From contig CM036624.1 in the NCBI GenBank assembly GCA_020746105.1, positions 22,962,084 through 23,026,083 of the forward strand: 64,000 bases of DNA. The letters are read 5' to 3'. Made by a program: the position numbers and the translations under genes. Positions 48,351 to 60,508 of this stretch are shown one piece after another. The notes under the pieces were generated by a model. It worked only from the letters and a program-made list of their open reading frames with translations, did no database searches and was not told the origin of the DNA. How positions within the stretch are numbered: the first letter of the stretch is position 1; the number at the start of each line of letters is the position of its first letter. The stretch is from Trogon surrucura. Its lineage: Eukaryota; Chordata; Aves; Trogoniformes; Trogonidae.

Positions 48351-49529
48351 TCAGCATATAGACAAAAAAGGGGTTGAATTTATAATCTCCCAAAATTTCT
48401 CAGTATGCTGAATAATTGCATTAAGCCTCAAAACGCTCCTGCCAGGTTGTTCAGTGTCTTTGTTAGTAGCTTGGACCTTTTAAGTCAAGAGGTAAGAAAG
48501 AAAAATAAAGCAAAATATCACATATTTCCTTTCTGGTTTTCAGACTTTTAAAATGATACATAAGTTCCTTTCTGTGGCTTGATTAAAAGTCAAAGTGGAG
48601 AGTCTAGCACCGTGACATGACTACTGGACCTGGAGAATTAAGGTTGGAGGACAAATGGGATTGCTGGCCAGGCTGTAGGCTTTTGCAACTCATTTTTCAG
48701 TGAACAGATTGAGCAATGAGCTCAAACCAGATATTCCCACATCCCAGCACTTCTCCCTGAACAAGGGAAAATACAGATTCAAATCTAATTCTAAAAATCT
48801 AGGGACAGAACTCCCTCACTCCCAGTTGCTATCCAACTTCGGAGAACAAAAGAGATGCCCTCAGCCCACCAGATGCTTTTTGGGATAAGCTTTACCCAAA
48901 GAATTGCCTTTTTTGGTTTTGTCTATTTTTTTTTTTAAATACAGATCAAACCCCTAAGACAGAGCCCCAGTGCAAATTCCATGATGCTTGTTTGCACAAA
49001 AGCAAATGAAGGCGCTTTCCCCATTGTCCTCCTCCAGTGGAAGAGCACTGAAAAGGCAAAGTACCAGTGACCTGTGGAAACTCTCCCAGGCTGCTCCATC
49101 AGAGGGGCAGAAAACATCCCATTACCTCCACAACTCACAGCCAAGCTCTTTTGAGCCCCATTTACCTGCTAAAATCCCACAGCTGTTCTGGGAAGGGCAG
49201 AACTCCCAGTCTCAGGGCTGTGTTCCCCAGGGCATATAACAAAGGCCAAGAAGGAGGAAAAGCATATCAGGGAAAAAAAATGTATTTAGTTATTGCCTTT
49301 CAAAAGCTTCGTCCCACCTCACACTTGGTCTCTTAGACCAGACTGTGGGCTGCTGGCGCTGACCCACCAGCTCATCCCCGTCCTGCAGTGCAGTGTGGGG
49401 ACAGGGGGGTCTAAGTTTGCTCTGGAGATGCTCTGGGCTTCACAGTGTTGAAGTTTCTGGTGACCATCCTTCTTTAAGCTTCCCTATTCCGTGTTTGGTG
49501 ATGAATACACAGTAAAATTAGCAGGTGAC
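48351..49529. other. Gene-free stretch
   Basis: Unique sequence with a T-tract at about 48928-48937. Short open frames only. Confidence 0.45.
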
Positions 49530-50285
49530 ATGAGATGTAAAATCTACCCCTTGCTGAACTGTCTGATGCCGTGCCAAAAAATCCCAGCCTTGTACCATGA
49601 CACTTCTGTAGGGTTGTCATTACCTGGTGGAAATGACCACCTGGTGGAAAAAGCCACCACTGCCTGGGTCTGTGGAGGAAAAAACAGGTCCATCAAAGGC
49701 TCTTTGCACAAGCCAAGATGGGAGTTTCACGCAAGATCTGCTATCTGCACTGCTTCCCCTTTCCCTCCATGGCAGCACAGCCGCTCTGAGGAGTATCATG
49801 AAAAGATCCCACCTTGCTTTGGGAGGAAGAAAAGGAGATATCTGAGCTGTGGAGAGAGAGACAGCTACTGTTTGCTATTCAAATCAGGAGTCACCTCTGG
49901 GCACAGGTCAATAAGAAAGGGAAACTTTCATGCTGAAAGGATATGGGATTTGGAGAATTTTGTCCAGAAATGGTGTTTGCAGGTTTCATACACCCTCCGT
50001 GGGCAAACATACCCCACAAAAACCAGCCAGACTTCAAAAGGGTCCGTTCAGCGTAGCCGAGCAAAGGGAAGCTGGGGGTTTAGCCAAAGATTATACATGT
50101 GTCTCTGGTCGAGGACAAGTCTGCCACGCCCAGGAAAGCCAGGGGCCGCAGGGAAACACGCCCATTCTCACAGATGCATGGTGGGTCAAGTGTTCCTGGT
50201 GGGGTGCAATTCCAGCACAAGCTGGGAAGAGCAGCAGCAAGGAGGGGTTTGGGGCTCCCCCGTGAACAAGGCCCACGGGGGATGA
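49530..50285 (+). other. Longest open reading frame of the window, probably non-coding
   Basis: The frame is open for 252 codons from the first ATG (49530); it is open further upstream but without an ATG. The product would be rich in Cys, Trp, His, Ser and Lys, with no domain, signal peptide or membrane span that I recognise. Two other + frames are open over much of 49930-50290, so the region is simply poor in stops. I see no promoter or polyadenylation context that would support a gene. An unannotated single exon or lncRNA cannot be excluded. Confidence 0.15.
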
Positions 50286-50359
50286 TCTGAACACGTCAGG
50301 CAGAACCACTCCCCATCTGACTGCCATCAGCCAACACGTGGCAAGAACATGTCGTACCC

Positions 50360-50600
50360 AACAAATTTGCGTAATGAGAGAACATCCAAAGAATCTGCCC
50401 AGACGCTCAGCACGTTGAGCATCAAAAGTGCTTCATTTTGGCAAGTTCCCACATGGGGAGGAGTTTCCTCACTTTATTTAATTTCCACTTTTACATTATG
50501 TCGAGTTATTCCCTCATCTTCAGTTTTATTTGATACCACACTTGTGTCATATTTGGTATTTACTCACATCCGTTGACGTCACAATGCCGGAATTATCCAC
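50360..50600. promoter_or_regulatory. Candidate regulatory block with perfect CRE palindrome
   Basis: Contains TGACGTCA, the full cAMP-response element palindrome bound by CREB/ATF factors, at 50574-50581. It also has ACGTTGAGCATC, TTTATTTAATTTCC and ATTATGTCGAGTTATTCC. A full CRE with intact CpG outside a CpG island is uncommon in neutral DNA because methylated CpG decays. The regulatory role is inferred. Confidence 0.35.
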
Positions 50601-51404
50601 AGATAATTTTGACATCCCAAGTGAGATTTGCACACCAAGCCATGTTTCAAAGTGCTGGAATTCCCCCGTGGACAGAAATACTTTCTTTTAGCTGTTTGCT
50701 GCTCCCCAACCAGCTTGAAGGTAGGATCTGTGGTCTGTGATGAGAAAAGGTCCCATCCTTGTTCTGGGGCAGGGTCACAGCGTGGGAGCGGAGGAGTGGG
50801 CAATTCCATCCCTCCCTCCCTGCCCAGCTGTGTCGAGGGGGCAAAGCCGTGGTAACATCCCTGTCCTCACATCAGCAAAATGTCCAGGCTGTATCAGACA
50901 TGATGCAAAAATGTAGGTGCAGATTTCTCCTTCTCCTCTGGAGCAAAGCATGAAAAAACAACAAAACCATGATGCTATAAAAACCATTACAACCCCATTC
51001 TTCATTCTTCTCATCCTTCAGGCAGACTGCTGGATGCCAGACTAGTTACTGATGAAAACCCCAAAATCTCCACCCTGCCAAGTGCGCAGATATAAACCAG
51101 AGGAAGAAACCAATGAGTTTAACTGGTTTTCCGCAACACCCGCGGAATAAAGTGGGGCTGAGATGGGCACCTGCTCGCTGCTGACACTCAAACCAGCGGG
51201 GTCCCCAGGGGACCACAGCCATTCCCCGTGATTCCCCCAAGCCATTTTCCCACATCTGAAGCCAAGCAGCACTAAACCACACACACCCCCCGAAGCGCCC
51301 AAGCCAAACTATAATGCTCCTCCTACCTCCTGCAAGGAAGAAAATTTTTAAAAGGAAGAAAAAGTCAAAATTTGGTTCAGGTTTGGAGTGAAAGCTTGGC
51401 CTGA
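50601..51404. other. Gene-free stretch
   Basis: Mid-GC unique sequence. Frames on both strands at 50579-51302 are below 90 codons and have no domain. Confidence 0.45.
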
Positions 51405-52050
51405 CTGTTTAAGGGCTCAATTACTCCTCACTAACACATTTACACACGCCCATCCTTAAATTAATAAAGAACTATCTTTGATGCAGTCAAAGTGGCTTCA
51501 CATGTGAAGCCCATTATCAGCATTGTGTTTGTTTTTCCATATTGACTGTGTGTGTAATATAATCCTTGTTTATGATAATTGATTTTCCTTGGACTGCCTT
51601 CCTGGGAATAATATGCACACTTTTTAACTCTCTTTTTAAAGATCAAATGGCATTTAGGCCTGGTGATTTGAATCTGAGTTGGTCAGAGCATTTAATACAA
51701 TAAGAGTGAGCTTAAAGGAAAGCAGTTAAACCCTGGATATTTTTCTTATTGCATAGCCTGAAAACCCTTGAATTGAGAGGGAAGTTTGCATCTATTTTCT
51801 TGTCGTCTATTTTAAAAGCTGTCAGAGTTGGTTAGTCTCTCTTAAAATTAGTCCTTTGGATCATCTTCTTACTAAAAACAAAATCTGAGCTTTTTTTTTT
51901 TAAAGCGATAGCGGATTAGGGCAAGAAGCTTTGTTTAGCTAAAGCGAGGGATTAGAGGAGATTTGCCCCCATAAAGTTGTGGTTTGATGGTGCTTTTATC
52001 CCTGGATGTTGCTAAAGCTGTGTTGCTTCAGGATTAGGAGCATACAAAGA
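51405..52050. promoter_or_regulatory. Large AT-rich block, strong candidate conserved non-coding element
   Basis: About 650 bases of unique AT-rich sequence. Notable motifs are AAATTAATAAAG, CTTCACATGTGAAG (a perfect palindrome with a CACATGTG E-box, 51491-51504), TATGATAATTGATTTTCC, AAAGATCAAATGG (TCF/LEF-like), TTGAATCTGAG, AAGCGATAGCGGATTAGGG and AGCGAGGGATTAGAGG. Low repeat content and varied motifs over several hundred bases resemble a developmental enhancer. Confidence 0.4.
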
Positions 52051-55000
52051 GTCTCCTTGTGCTGTTTCACAGCCAAGAGAAAGACAGGGAGGGGGGAGAG
52101 GGAGAAACAGAGGAACACATGCAACAGAATTGGGAATTCCTTGGTCACACAAATCTAAAGTTTAAACCCCCTGACACAAACTTTGCTGGACACATTGTGA
52201 ATGCGAGATGGCCAGATCTCTAGTGGGAACGGTGGATGGTGGAGAGGAGGGGGAGAGACAGCCTGAGCCACCACCTCCCAGCCTCCTGCCAGTGACTTTT
52301 CTTCCAAAATGAGAGGAATTTGGTTGTGGTTGGCAAGAGAAAGGAGAGGGGAAGGCAGTGGGGCTTGGGCAGCACTTCTCCGGGGTGAAACCTGGTCTGT
52401 CATTAGCAAATGGTGATGAAAAGATGTCACAGCACTGCTCCAGATGTGCTGGTGTCCACCATCAGGAGACGAAGGCATCTAATTTATTCAAACACTGGCG
52501 AGCCATGTAAGGGGTTGGCGATCCTCAGTCTTCCCACCTTTGGGAGATGCTTAAATCTTGGCATGTGCCAAAGAGTTGTCTCCAGCAGCCAGAGCTGGGT
52601 CCTGGCACAGCTCTGCCATGAGTATGAGGAAATGCAGAAAAAGTGGAAAAGCCCCACATGACACCATTCTTGCAAAACAGCTTTAAATAAAACAGATAGA
52701 AATCAAGACCAGGCATCAAGAGGTGATGGAACATCATTTTCCCTGCCCACAGGCTTTCCAAGCATTAGGAAACAGCCTGGTGTTTGGGGTTTTTTTTTTG
52801 GCAGGAGATGGAGAACATAAAAAAAAATGGGGTTTTATACATATGTGAGATTTACCCCTGCTCAAATGAAAACTCTAAGGGGCTTTGCACTTGCCAAGAA
52901 CAGTATTACAAAGGCACGGACAAGTGGCAGGAAAACACCTAGCCCTACCTCAGATCCAGCAAAACTCCTGACAGGCAACTTATTTACATCCTGTGACAAT
53001 TTATGTATGTCCTTCTGCATTTTGTTTAATTAGGAGGACACATGGTCATGCCTTGATACCCACAGCCCTTGTAAGCCAAGTTGTGAGGATACCTGTGCAG
53101 CATCACATCAGCTGCAGGGTCTAGGGGCTCCTCGCCCTGTGAATATCGGTACAGGGGATCCTGCATTGCTGTGCCAAAAAGAAAAAAAAAACATCCTTGC
53201 TTGTATGGATTGAGGGAATCAGGCTCTTCTCTTCAAAACAAGAAATTAGATTTCATTAAAAATGGTAATACCTGTTAAAAAGAAACCCTCAAAATCCCTC
53301 TTATGACAAGCAGACTATTATATCAGATTTCTTCTGGAAAATCAAGTGATTCTGAAGGTCTGTGACTTTGTCAAAAGACATTACAGATGATAAATAATGT
53401 AGTCTGGAGAGTGGGTTATATACATGTACTTGGGCATGTATTTGAACAAGGGTATACAAATATATGTATGCTTTTAAAAAAATGCCTTTGCTCATTTGAC
53501 TTAATATCCAATGGCTGCTTGAGAAGTTTTGTTAAAACCAAAGGGATGCTGAGCTCATGTGGGAAATATACCCATGATAGGACATTAGGCAAATTATCTT
53601 GTTTTAAGCTATTAAAACTCATGGATGCAGTCAACATTTGAGTAGAAAACCAAAACAAAGCAAATGAGCAAACAAACAAACAACCAAAACACTAAAGAAC
53701 AATATGAGAGTAATGTTATAATGAATAAAGCAAGATTTCTCCAAGACATGGGAGATGCTCTCACCAGGCAGGCTCGGTCTGACCGGTCACCAATGCTGAG
53801 CCAAGGCCAATCACCCACCAGTCTGCTCCAGCCCCACTGGGAGTGCAGGCTCAGAAGGGCCCATCACCATTTCAGCTCTCAGGCTTGAAATCAGAAATAA
53901 CAACAGCAGCTTGAGCCAAGTGAGACTCCTAATATGACATCTCGAGGGAAATCCGGATGTTTTGGTACTTTTTCAGTCCAAAATAGAGTCAAAGAAACTG
54001 GAGTTTTCACGTTTCCTGTAGAGCAGCAATCGTGGGGGACAAAATTACACTTGGAAAAGTCAAAGCATTTCATTTTTCAGGAGCAAAAAATAATATTTCA
54101 GTGTTCTGAAAATCTGTTCCATTTCAATCTTCCCTTTGCTTTATCATAAAAAAATTAAACATGAATTTACATCTCTTTATACCCTGGTTTACCTGTTCTC
54201 CTGCAGTTACTGCTTTCTAGCCAGGATGCATTTCCAAAGGTCAGGCAGGGTCCCTTGATGCACCAAAAAAGCCAAGTAGATGTTAGCACAATGCCTGCTG
54301 AGAGGTGTAGTGTCTCATAAACACCACACCAGTGTGGGCCCACGTGGCAGAAATACTATTTTCTGACAGCAATGCTCCATTGGGAAATACAGTTTAATTT
54401 TCTTTTTCTTGACTTGTAAATGCACATTCTGCAACCATTAAAAAAATCCCAAATATTCAAATTCAGAGTGGGCCAACCCAAAAACTGGACTTGCCTCTCT
54501 TTCTGATTTATTTTTTTTTTAGTGGCAATATTTCAGTCCACATTTACCCCTGGAAGAGTGGTGTATTCAGGGGGCAGACATAAAAATCATCCGTCACTTC
54601 TCATAACAGTCTGTCCTGATCTCTTTTGCTTCCTTCACATGTGCAGGCTGACAAGATGCCCAAGGCTTTCCCTTCACCGTGTTAGGGTGGAACAGAAGTA
54701 CCAGGTCTCAGCAGCAAATGACAAACTGGGAGGCACAGGCTCTGTGGATGTAGGAGGTTTCTTAAAGCTGGTGTCCCACTCCTGCTGCTGGGAGGGAGCA
54801 TGAGATGGGGAGGGGACCATGGGTGGAGGGTTGGCCACAAAGTGACCACGTTATGGGGTGTTGTTGGACCAGGGACTTCCAGAGCGGATAGAAGTGGTGG
54901 GATGGGTGGGAAGTGTGTCCCGGGGTGGGCAAAAGAGAGAGAGCTGCTCCTCTGCAGGAAGGTTTTCCCTCCCCATTACTGCATGGGGGAATGCTCTTCT

Positions 55001-55479
55001 CCCCAGCTCATAGGAGCTGACCAGAAGAGTGAGTAAAAAATTTGGAGTATAGATGTCATCTGTTTCTGACACATCTCAAGGCTGAGTTTTTATCCAATCC
55101 AAGCAGCCCTCGCCTCCACAGCTAGAGCGATGTTACTTGCTCGCTCCCTCTGAGTCCATCCTCCCGAGCATCATAACACACATTTCACCTCCCTGAGATT
55201 ATTTCACTAAGAAGTTCTCTAGCAGCTGCAGCTACCACGAAAGGAACCATGAACCTGCAGGGTAACAAAGCCTTTGTGGCTGGAGAGGAGAGGTAAAAGC
55301 CTTTCTCTCCTCTGCACCCATCCGGCAGCATTTTCCTTTCCTTGTGGGACACTCACCAGCAGCAGAGTGCTGTGACTTAGGGACAAACCCCCTGAAACAA
55401 CAAGCATTTTTTCTCCAACATCTTTGCATCATATGACCTTCAAAACAAATCAGAAGGTAAAATAAACACATAAAAGCAG
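52051..55479. other. Gene-free stretch, about 3.4 kb
   Basis: Unique sequence with T-tracts at 52792-52799 and 54511-54520 and an (AAAC)n-like run at 53647-53695 (ACCAAAACAAAG, then CAAACAAACAAACAACC). AT-rich DNA at 54110-54440 is unremarkable. No gene is supportable. Confidence 0.45.
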
Positions 55480-55700
55480 CTAGGGTATTTGGCCTGACTG
55501 AACTCCATCAGGGCTGTGGAGCTGGAGGAATGCATTATCAGTTCCCAGCAATTTTTGATTTTTCCCCAGTGTGGGACTGCAGAAGTGGCCTTATTGAAAG
55601 GCCAGAATCTGCTTCTATTTCAACCAGTGACAGGTACATTTATATTAAGTTGATTCCCCCTTGAAATTACCCAAGTTTAAAGAATTATCTGTCTGCAAGG
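55480..55700. promoter_or_regulatory. Candidate conserved non-coding element
   Basis: Unique block with GGAGGAATGCATTATCAG (TEAD-like GGAATG), CAATTTTTGATTTTTCCCC, CCTTATTGAAAGGCC and CATTTATATTAAGTTGATTC. It ends at a poly-A tract (55713-55729). Enhancer status is inferred. Confidence 0.27.
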
Positions 55701-58700
55701 GAAGGGAAAAAGAAAAAAAAAAAAAAAAAGGAAAGAAAACTACGCACTGGCAGTGGCTGTTCGGGATGATGTTCTGGGTTTGGAAATTACCTATTTAAGT
55801 CAATAAATGGGTTAGGAGGGGGAGAAGGAAAGGAAGGTAGAGCTTGCGGTTCTTAATCATAGCTTCATGGGGTTTAGCTGCTCTCCCACTGTTGAAAAAT
55901 GTTTCAAAAAGCAAAATAAATGATCTTCTAGTTACTAAAGTATTGATTTTGCCTACATCCAGTAATAAAGAGCAAGTCACCTGTAGGTAAAACTCTTGTA
56001 AAATATATTTGATACTATAATAGTCTGGAGATAGAGTTACATGCAGCTGAGAGAGGTAAAAGGATGACAAATCATTTCTAATAAGGTGTTTACCTAACAT
56101 ATTTCATGTCTTGTGTTACCCAAAACTAAGCACGGCTCATTTTCCTTTCCCCTCCTCCATCCTCCACTTGGAGAAATGCACCGCAGCGGTGGGGTGGCCC
56201 AGGAGATGGCATCGTGGTGGGTCAACTTGGCTGGTGTCTGCCTCCAACGCACCCCCATGGCAGGGACCGGGGCAGAGGAATTGGGTTGAAACATTCCCTC
56301 CAGATGCTCAAAGCACGTCACAAGGGCCGGAGCCACTATTGCACAAGTGCTGGTGGAGATGCCCACAGGGCCATGCTCCTGATCTGGGAGGGAGAGCTCA
56401 TTTTCCCCAGATTTCTCGTGTCCTTGAAATTTCTCCTGCGGAAAACACAGCCAGCCTGGCTTTGTGCCTGGGAGATGGATTTTATCCCCCAGGAAACGTA
56501 TCTGTCATTTTGCTCGGAGGTAGGAACAAAATAAATGCAGTCATGCGTTTGAGCATCCGTTACCGAAGGACCGAACTTAGTGCTAAATGATGTAAATCTA
56601 GATAAATATCATTGCTTTTGAATAAATTACTTTGGATTTACACCAGTGAAACACAGCTGAACTGCGTCCAGCCTCGCTGCCAAGACAGGCAGCGCTTGCA
56701 CTGGTGTCCACGAGAACAACATTTGGACTTCTTTCTGAGAAGATGGCTAAGGAGACTCAACTCTGGGTCTATGTGCATAGGTGAGGGCCAAACCTTTAGT
56801 CCCAACAGCAAAGCCCTCTGGTTCCAGTGATGGGAAGGTGGCATAACTCAAGTCTCAACATACATTGGGCCTGAACCCACACTCAGATGCAACCAAGCAA
56901 CAAGAGCAATGTCTCTTGTAGGATGAGCAGACTCAGTGCTCTGGACAATAAAACAAAGCAGATAGTGATGCTGGATTCTGAGCACCCCAGAGACAGCAAG
57001 CCCTCTTACGGACTTGCTTTGTATTCTAAAACCAAACAAAAAATCCCCCCAGCTAATGGCAACTGCCTGAATCTCGAGTTTCTGTTCCTCTTGGGTAATA
57101 ATCAGAGCACTCTGGGAGCTGGAGAACTGACTCCAGGAGCTCTAACAACCCTATCACAGCCTCCCTCCACATCCACATTTCTGTCCACGAGTCCTGTGAA
57201 GGTTTAAATAACAAACCAGAGTGCAGTGGCCACGTGGAGAGCTCCCCACCTCCCAAAGAAGCGAGGAAAGGCTTTTCTGGTGAGGAAACGCCTGTCAGAG
57301 GAGATGCAGCGTCCCACCGTGCGTCCGACGAGCGTGGAGAATATTAAAATTGCAGGGGGACCCGGGCCATAAAGGATGTCTGTGAAGATGGGTAGGTAGA
57401 TTTGTTCATGCCGGGTTTCGGTATGACCATTGTAAAGCCCCAAGAGATTATTTACCCCATGGAGAGAAACCATGGGAGAGACAGCTGCAAAAAAACCCCC
57501 CACGTTGCCCACCCTTCACAAAGGGACTGGGCAGATCAAGCTTCCCCAGTTCCTCCTCTGGCAGCAGAATAGCCTCACTGGGGAGGAAGAACACTTTTCT
57601 CAAATCTCAGAACTGAGGAGCTACCAGCACTTTTTGACCATGTGGTGGCTGATGGTCCAACCTCCCATTCACACTGTCTTCCCCAGGCAACCTGTGAGAT
57701 GTCATCTGCCCACACCTTCCATCCTCGGAAGAGCACGGAGATGTCTTGTACCCAAACTACAACTGTGACACACCCCAGGAGTGGAGTCAAATCAGAAGCA
57801 ACTCACATTTTTTCCCTGATTGTTTTGGTTTTTTTTTCCCCCAGGCTATATAGTTAGAGAATGGCTTCTAATTCATGATCAAGATCAAAATCTTCAGTAA
57901 AGGGGACATTTTCTAAACCAACCACTTATTTAAATAACTTCTTTAAGCAAAAAAACCAACATTTCATCTGGCTTTAGACCGATGGATAAAAATTCGATGA
58001 GGACAAGGAGTAGCTTGGTCACTGGATGGTCCCAGACCAAAGGAAAGCCTTAGATAAAGGGCTCTGAATCCAATCCCGGTGTTAACATACAGGGAATTTT
58101 CAGTACATCAAGTCAGAAAAGAAAACCAATAACATTTTAAAACAAATAGCAACATCTCTGATACACTACTGCAAAAATTGCTGATTTTTTTCTAGGCAGT
58201 CCGTGAAAAACAAGGGAAAAATCACTGGTGCCTTTATGATAGAGCAGTCCAGGCATGAGGTGTCTCTATGGGAAGATGGACCCCAAAGGTTCCTGGGAGG
58301 GCAGGGACATGGCTGGGGGAGGCGTTTCTTCCCGGCTCTGCCCTGGTGCTGGAGGCAGTCCTGGGCACATCGCTCCTCTATTTATTTGCCTCTTCTCATC
58401 ACCTTTCCTGCTTATCTTTTTTTGCCCTGGATGCCCTCTTTTTTTCTCACTTCATCTGCAGCTCCTGGGCTAGAAAAGGCCCCTGTTCAGCAGGAGTCTC
58501 TGAACACAGCTGGGATTCACTGAATAAATAAATAAGTAGATCTGCCCATCATAACTATACTTTAAATTCCCTGCACGGGAGAGACTTCCCCTTTACATTC
58601 TCTCAGCTAACACTTTTACCAGGAACCAGAGGCTGAAAAAATTGATCTCTTTGGCTGTTTTCACCTAATACTCTTGGTAGGTTTGACTCCTTACAGGTTT

Positions 58701-59149
58701 GTGGGTTTTTTTTTGTTTGTGGGATTTTTTTTTTAAAAAGGCCAAAATAAGGAATGACTTATTACAGTTACAATCTGCACTTAATGGTAAAACAATAATA
58801 ATAATAATAATAACAACAACAAATCCCTGAGTTGCTTTTGAGAAAAGGATGAGGCCAATGAGGGAATATAGAGCACTTTTACTCAGACACATAAAGGTAG
58901 TTCTTATCAAAACTAAGGGAGGGTGGAAATGGGAGGAGGAGCTGAGTTTGCTCCATATTTCGTGATATTCAGCTCACGTCCTCGAGGGGCAAAATTATAA
59001 ACCAAATCAAGGTATAAACTTTAGGTGTAAGATTGAAGAAATCTCTAACTCTTGTTAGAAGAATGAAAAGCTAGATGAAGAATTGGAAGAAGTGTAAGAA
59101 AGGAAGTGGGAAAGAGGTGTTGGGTTCCCTTTAAAGCAGGTACCTAAAT
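55701..59149. other. Gene-free stretch, about 3.4 kb
   Basis: Starts with an A17 tract (55713-55729). Open frames of up to 159 codons (56111-56590, +) have no domain. TTTGGATTTACACCAGTG near 56632 resembles the GATTTACACCAG motif of old sauropsid repeats. T-tracts lie at 58708-58715 and 58727-58734. No gene is supportable. Confidence 0.45.
58792..58822. repeat. (AAT)n / (AAC)n microsatellite
   Basis: Seven AAT-type units run directly into four AAC units. On the minus strand it gives the Ile/Val run in an 81-codon frame, which is therefore an artefact. Confidence 0.95.
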
Positions 59150-59450
59150 CTGAGGATTTTTTTTTAAACCCTCTTTAAGATGAAGGCTCTGCTAATAACA
59201 TGTCCAGAAGATGGCTCCTGGCAAATTGCTTTGTTATTCTTGTCAAAAAAAAAAAGTCCCTTGGAAGCAGTCAATTTTAAACCATATATCAAAATGATTA
59301 ATTGCCCTTAAATGAGCAGATGTTGAAGTACCCTTGAATGGGGCTAACGCCTTTTTGGATTGCAAACATAATGTATTCATGGACTTGGAAAAATATCATT
59401 AGGGCTATTAATTAGCTATAAGCACCAAAAGCTTTGGTGACTCCAAGGTG
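59150..59450. promoter_or_regulatory. Candidate conserved non-coding element
   Basis: AT-rich unique block with ATGATTAATTGCCC, CAGATGTTG, CTATTAATTAGCTATAAGC at about 59405-59423 and AACATAATGTATTCATGG. It ends at a T/C tract (59459-59487). Resembles an enhancer core. Confidence 0.32.
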
Positions 59451-59959
59451 TTCACTTTCCTTTTTTTTTTTTTTTCCTTCTTCTTTTTAAGACTTAAGGG
59501 GGAACAACTGGTTTTGCTGGAATAAGGTTAGCAGGTATTTCTTTAAATACTGTGCAGAAAACCTTGCCAAGTAGCTCAAACTGGAAAAATGGTAAGAAAT
59601 ACTGGTTGACCTCTAAATATTGGTAGGAACTAGCCACAACAGCCAGGGCTTAAGGTGAGAGCACAAGTATAGTGGGGCAAAGAAAGAAGGGAGGGAATAA
59701 AGAAACCTGACATCGCAGGAGGATGCTCAGGATATAATTCTGCTCCCAGCCAAGGGAAAATGTGCTAGAGTGCAAAAGTTGCAAGAAGTTGAGTCGATTT
59801 TGAGGGTAAAAGGTGCTTTGTGTCCTCCTAATTTGGGGAGAAAGGAACTTTTATTGCATAGTTGACCCTGGAGGAAAAAAAAGTATAAATTCCTCTTCCC
59901 ACTAATCTTGCTTTCCTCCAAACCTCCAAGAGCAAAAGGAGAAATGTAGCAAGCTGTGG
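59451..59959. other. Gene-free stretch with pyrimidine tract
   Basis: Begins with a T15-containing pyrimidine tract (59459-59487). The rest is AT-rich, unique and without a supportable gene. Confidence 0.4.
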
Positions 59960-60480
59960 CTTGAGACTTTTCAGTAACAGAAAATCCTTAAAAGTGAGCC
60001 TGTTTTGGTCTCTTTTCAAATACTGCATCAAATATATTTTCAATGAATTCATGGGAAAAAAAAAAAAAGGAGGCAGGGAAGAGAAAAAAAACTTTTTAAA
60101 TCTGTTTAAGTTTATAAACAAGATTAAAGAAACAATGTCAAGGGTCTTATGGAAATGGTGATAGTGCCCCTTTAAATAAGAGCAAGTGGAGATTTTCTAT
60201 ATCACTGTGCAGTTTAAATCTTTCTTGATGGACCGGACACTAGTCCTCCTTAAATCCTTCAGAAAGCTGCTTTAAGGAAAAAGGCTGCGAGGAATTTCTT
60301 CTCGCTTTAATTGCTTAAGAAACGGTTCCCACAATGAGCTGTGGCCTAGATTTGCCTCTCATTTAAGTTCTGATTTTTAAAAGTTCACAAGTTAATCCCC
60401 TTTCGGTCTCACACGAATGCGGTTGGCGTCGGGGACAAAGTACTGGACAATGTCTGGAACATTTCAAACCCCCAAAAGAT
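59960..60480. promoter_or_regulatory. Candidate conserved non-coding element upstream of the CpG island
   Basis: AT-rich unique block interrupted by an A13 tract (60056-60068). It holds GCCCCTTTAAATAAG, GATGGACCGGACACTAG, CTCGCTTTAATTGC, GTTAATCCCC and CACACGAATGCGGTTGGCG. The right part keeps CpGs in AT-rich surroundings. It lies 1-1.5 kb upstream of the CpG-rich zone, so it could be a promoter-proximal regulator. Inferred. Confidence 0.35.
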
Positions 60481-60490
60481 GCCCCATACC

Positions 60491-60508
60491 AAAAAAAAAA
60501 AAAAAAAA
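60491..60508. repeat. Poly-A tract (18 A)
   Basis: A pure run of 18 adenines at the boundary between the candidate element and the upstream flank of the CpG island. Confidence 0.9.

Noticed and set aside
56111-56590. 159-codon + strand open frame
   Set aside because: Three overlapping frames on both strands are open here because stops are rare. No domain is visible and no splice or promoter context supports it.
58665-58910. Minus-strand frame with an Ile/Val run
   Set aside because: The run is the translation of the (AAT)n microsatellite at 58793-58812.
60309-60322. AATTGCTTAAGAAA resembles the core of mature miR-137
   Set aside because: Only about 11 bases match. The bases after AAGAA differ from the miR-137 sequence, and no complementary arm forming a precursor hairpin lies at the right distance.
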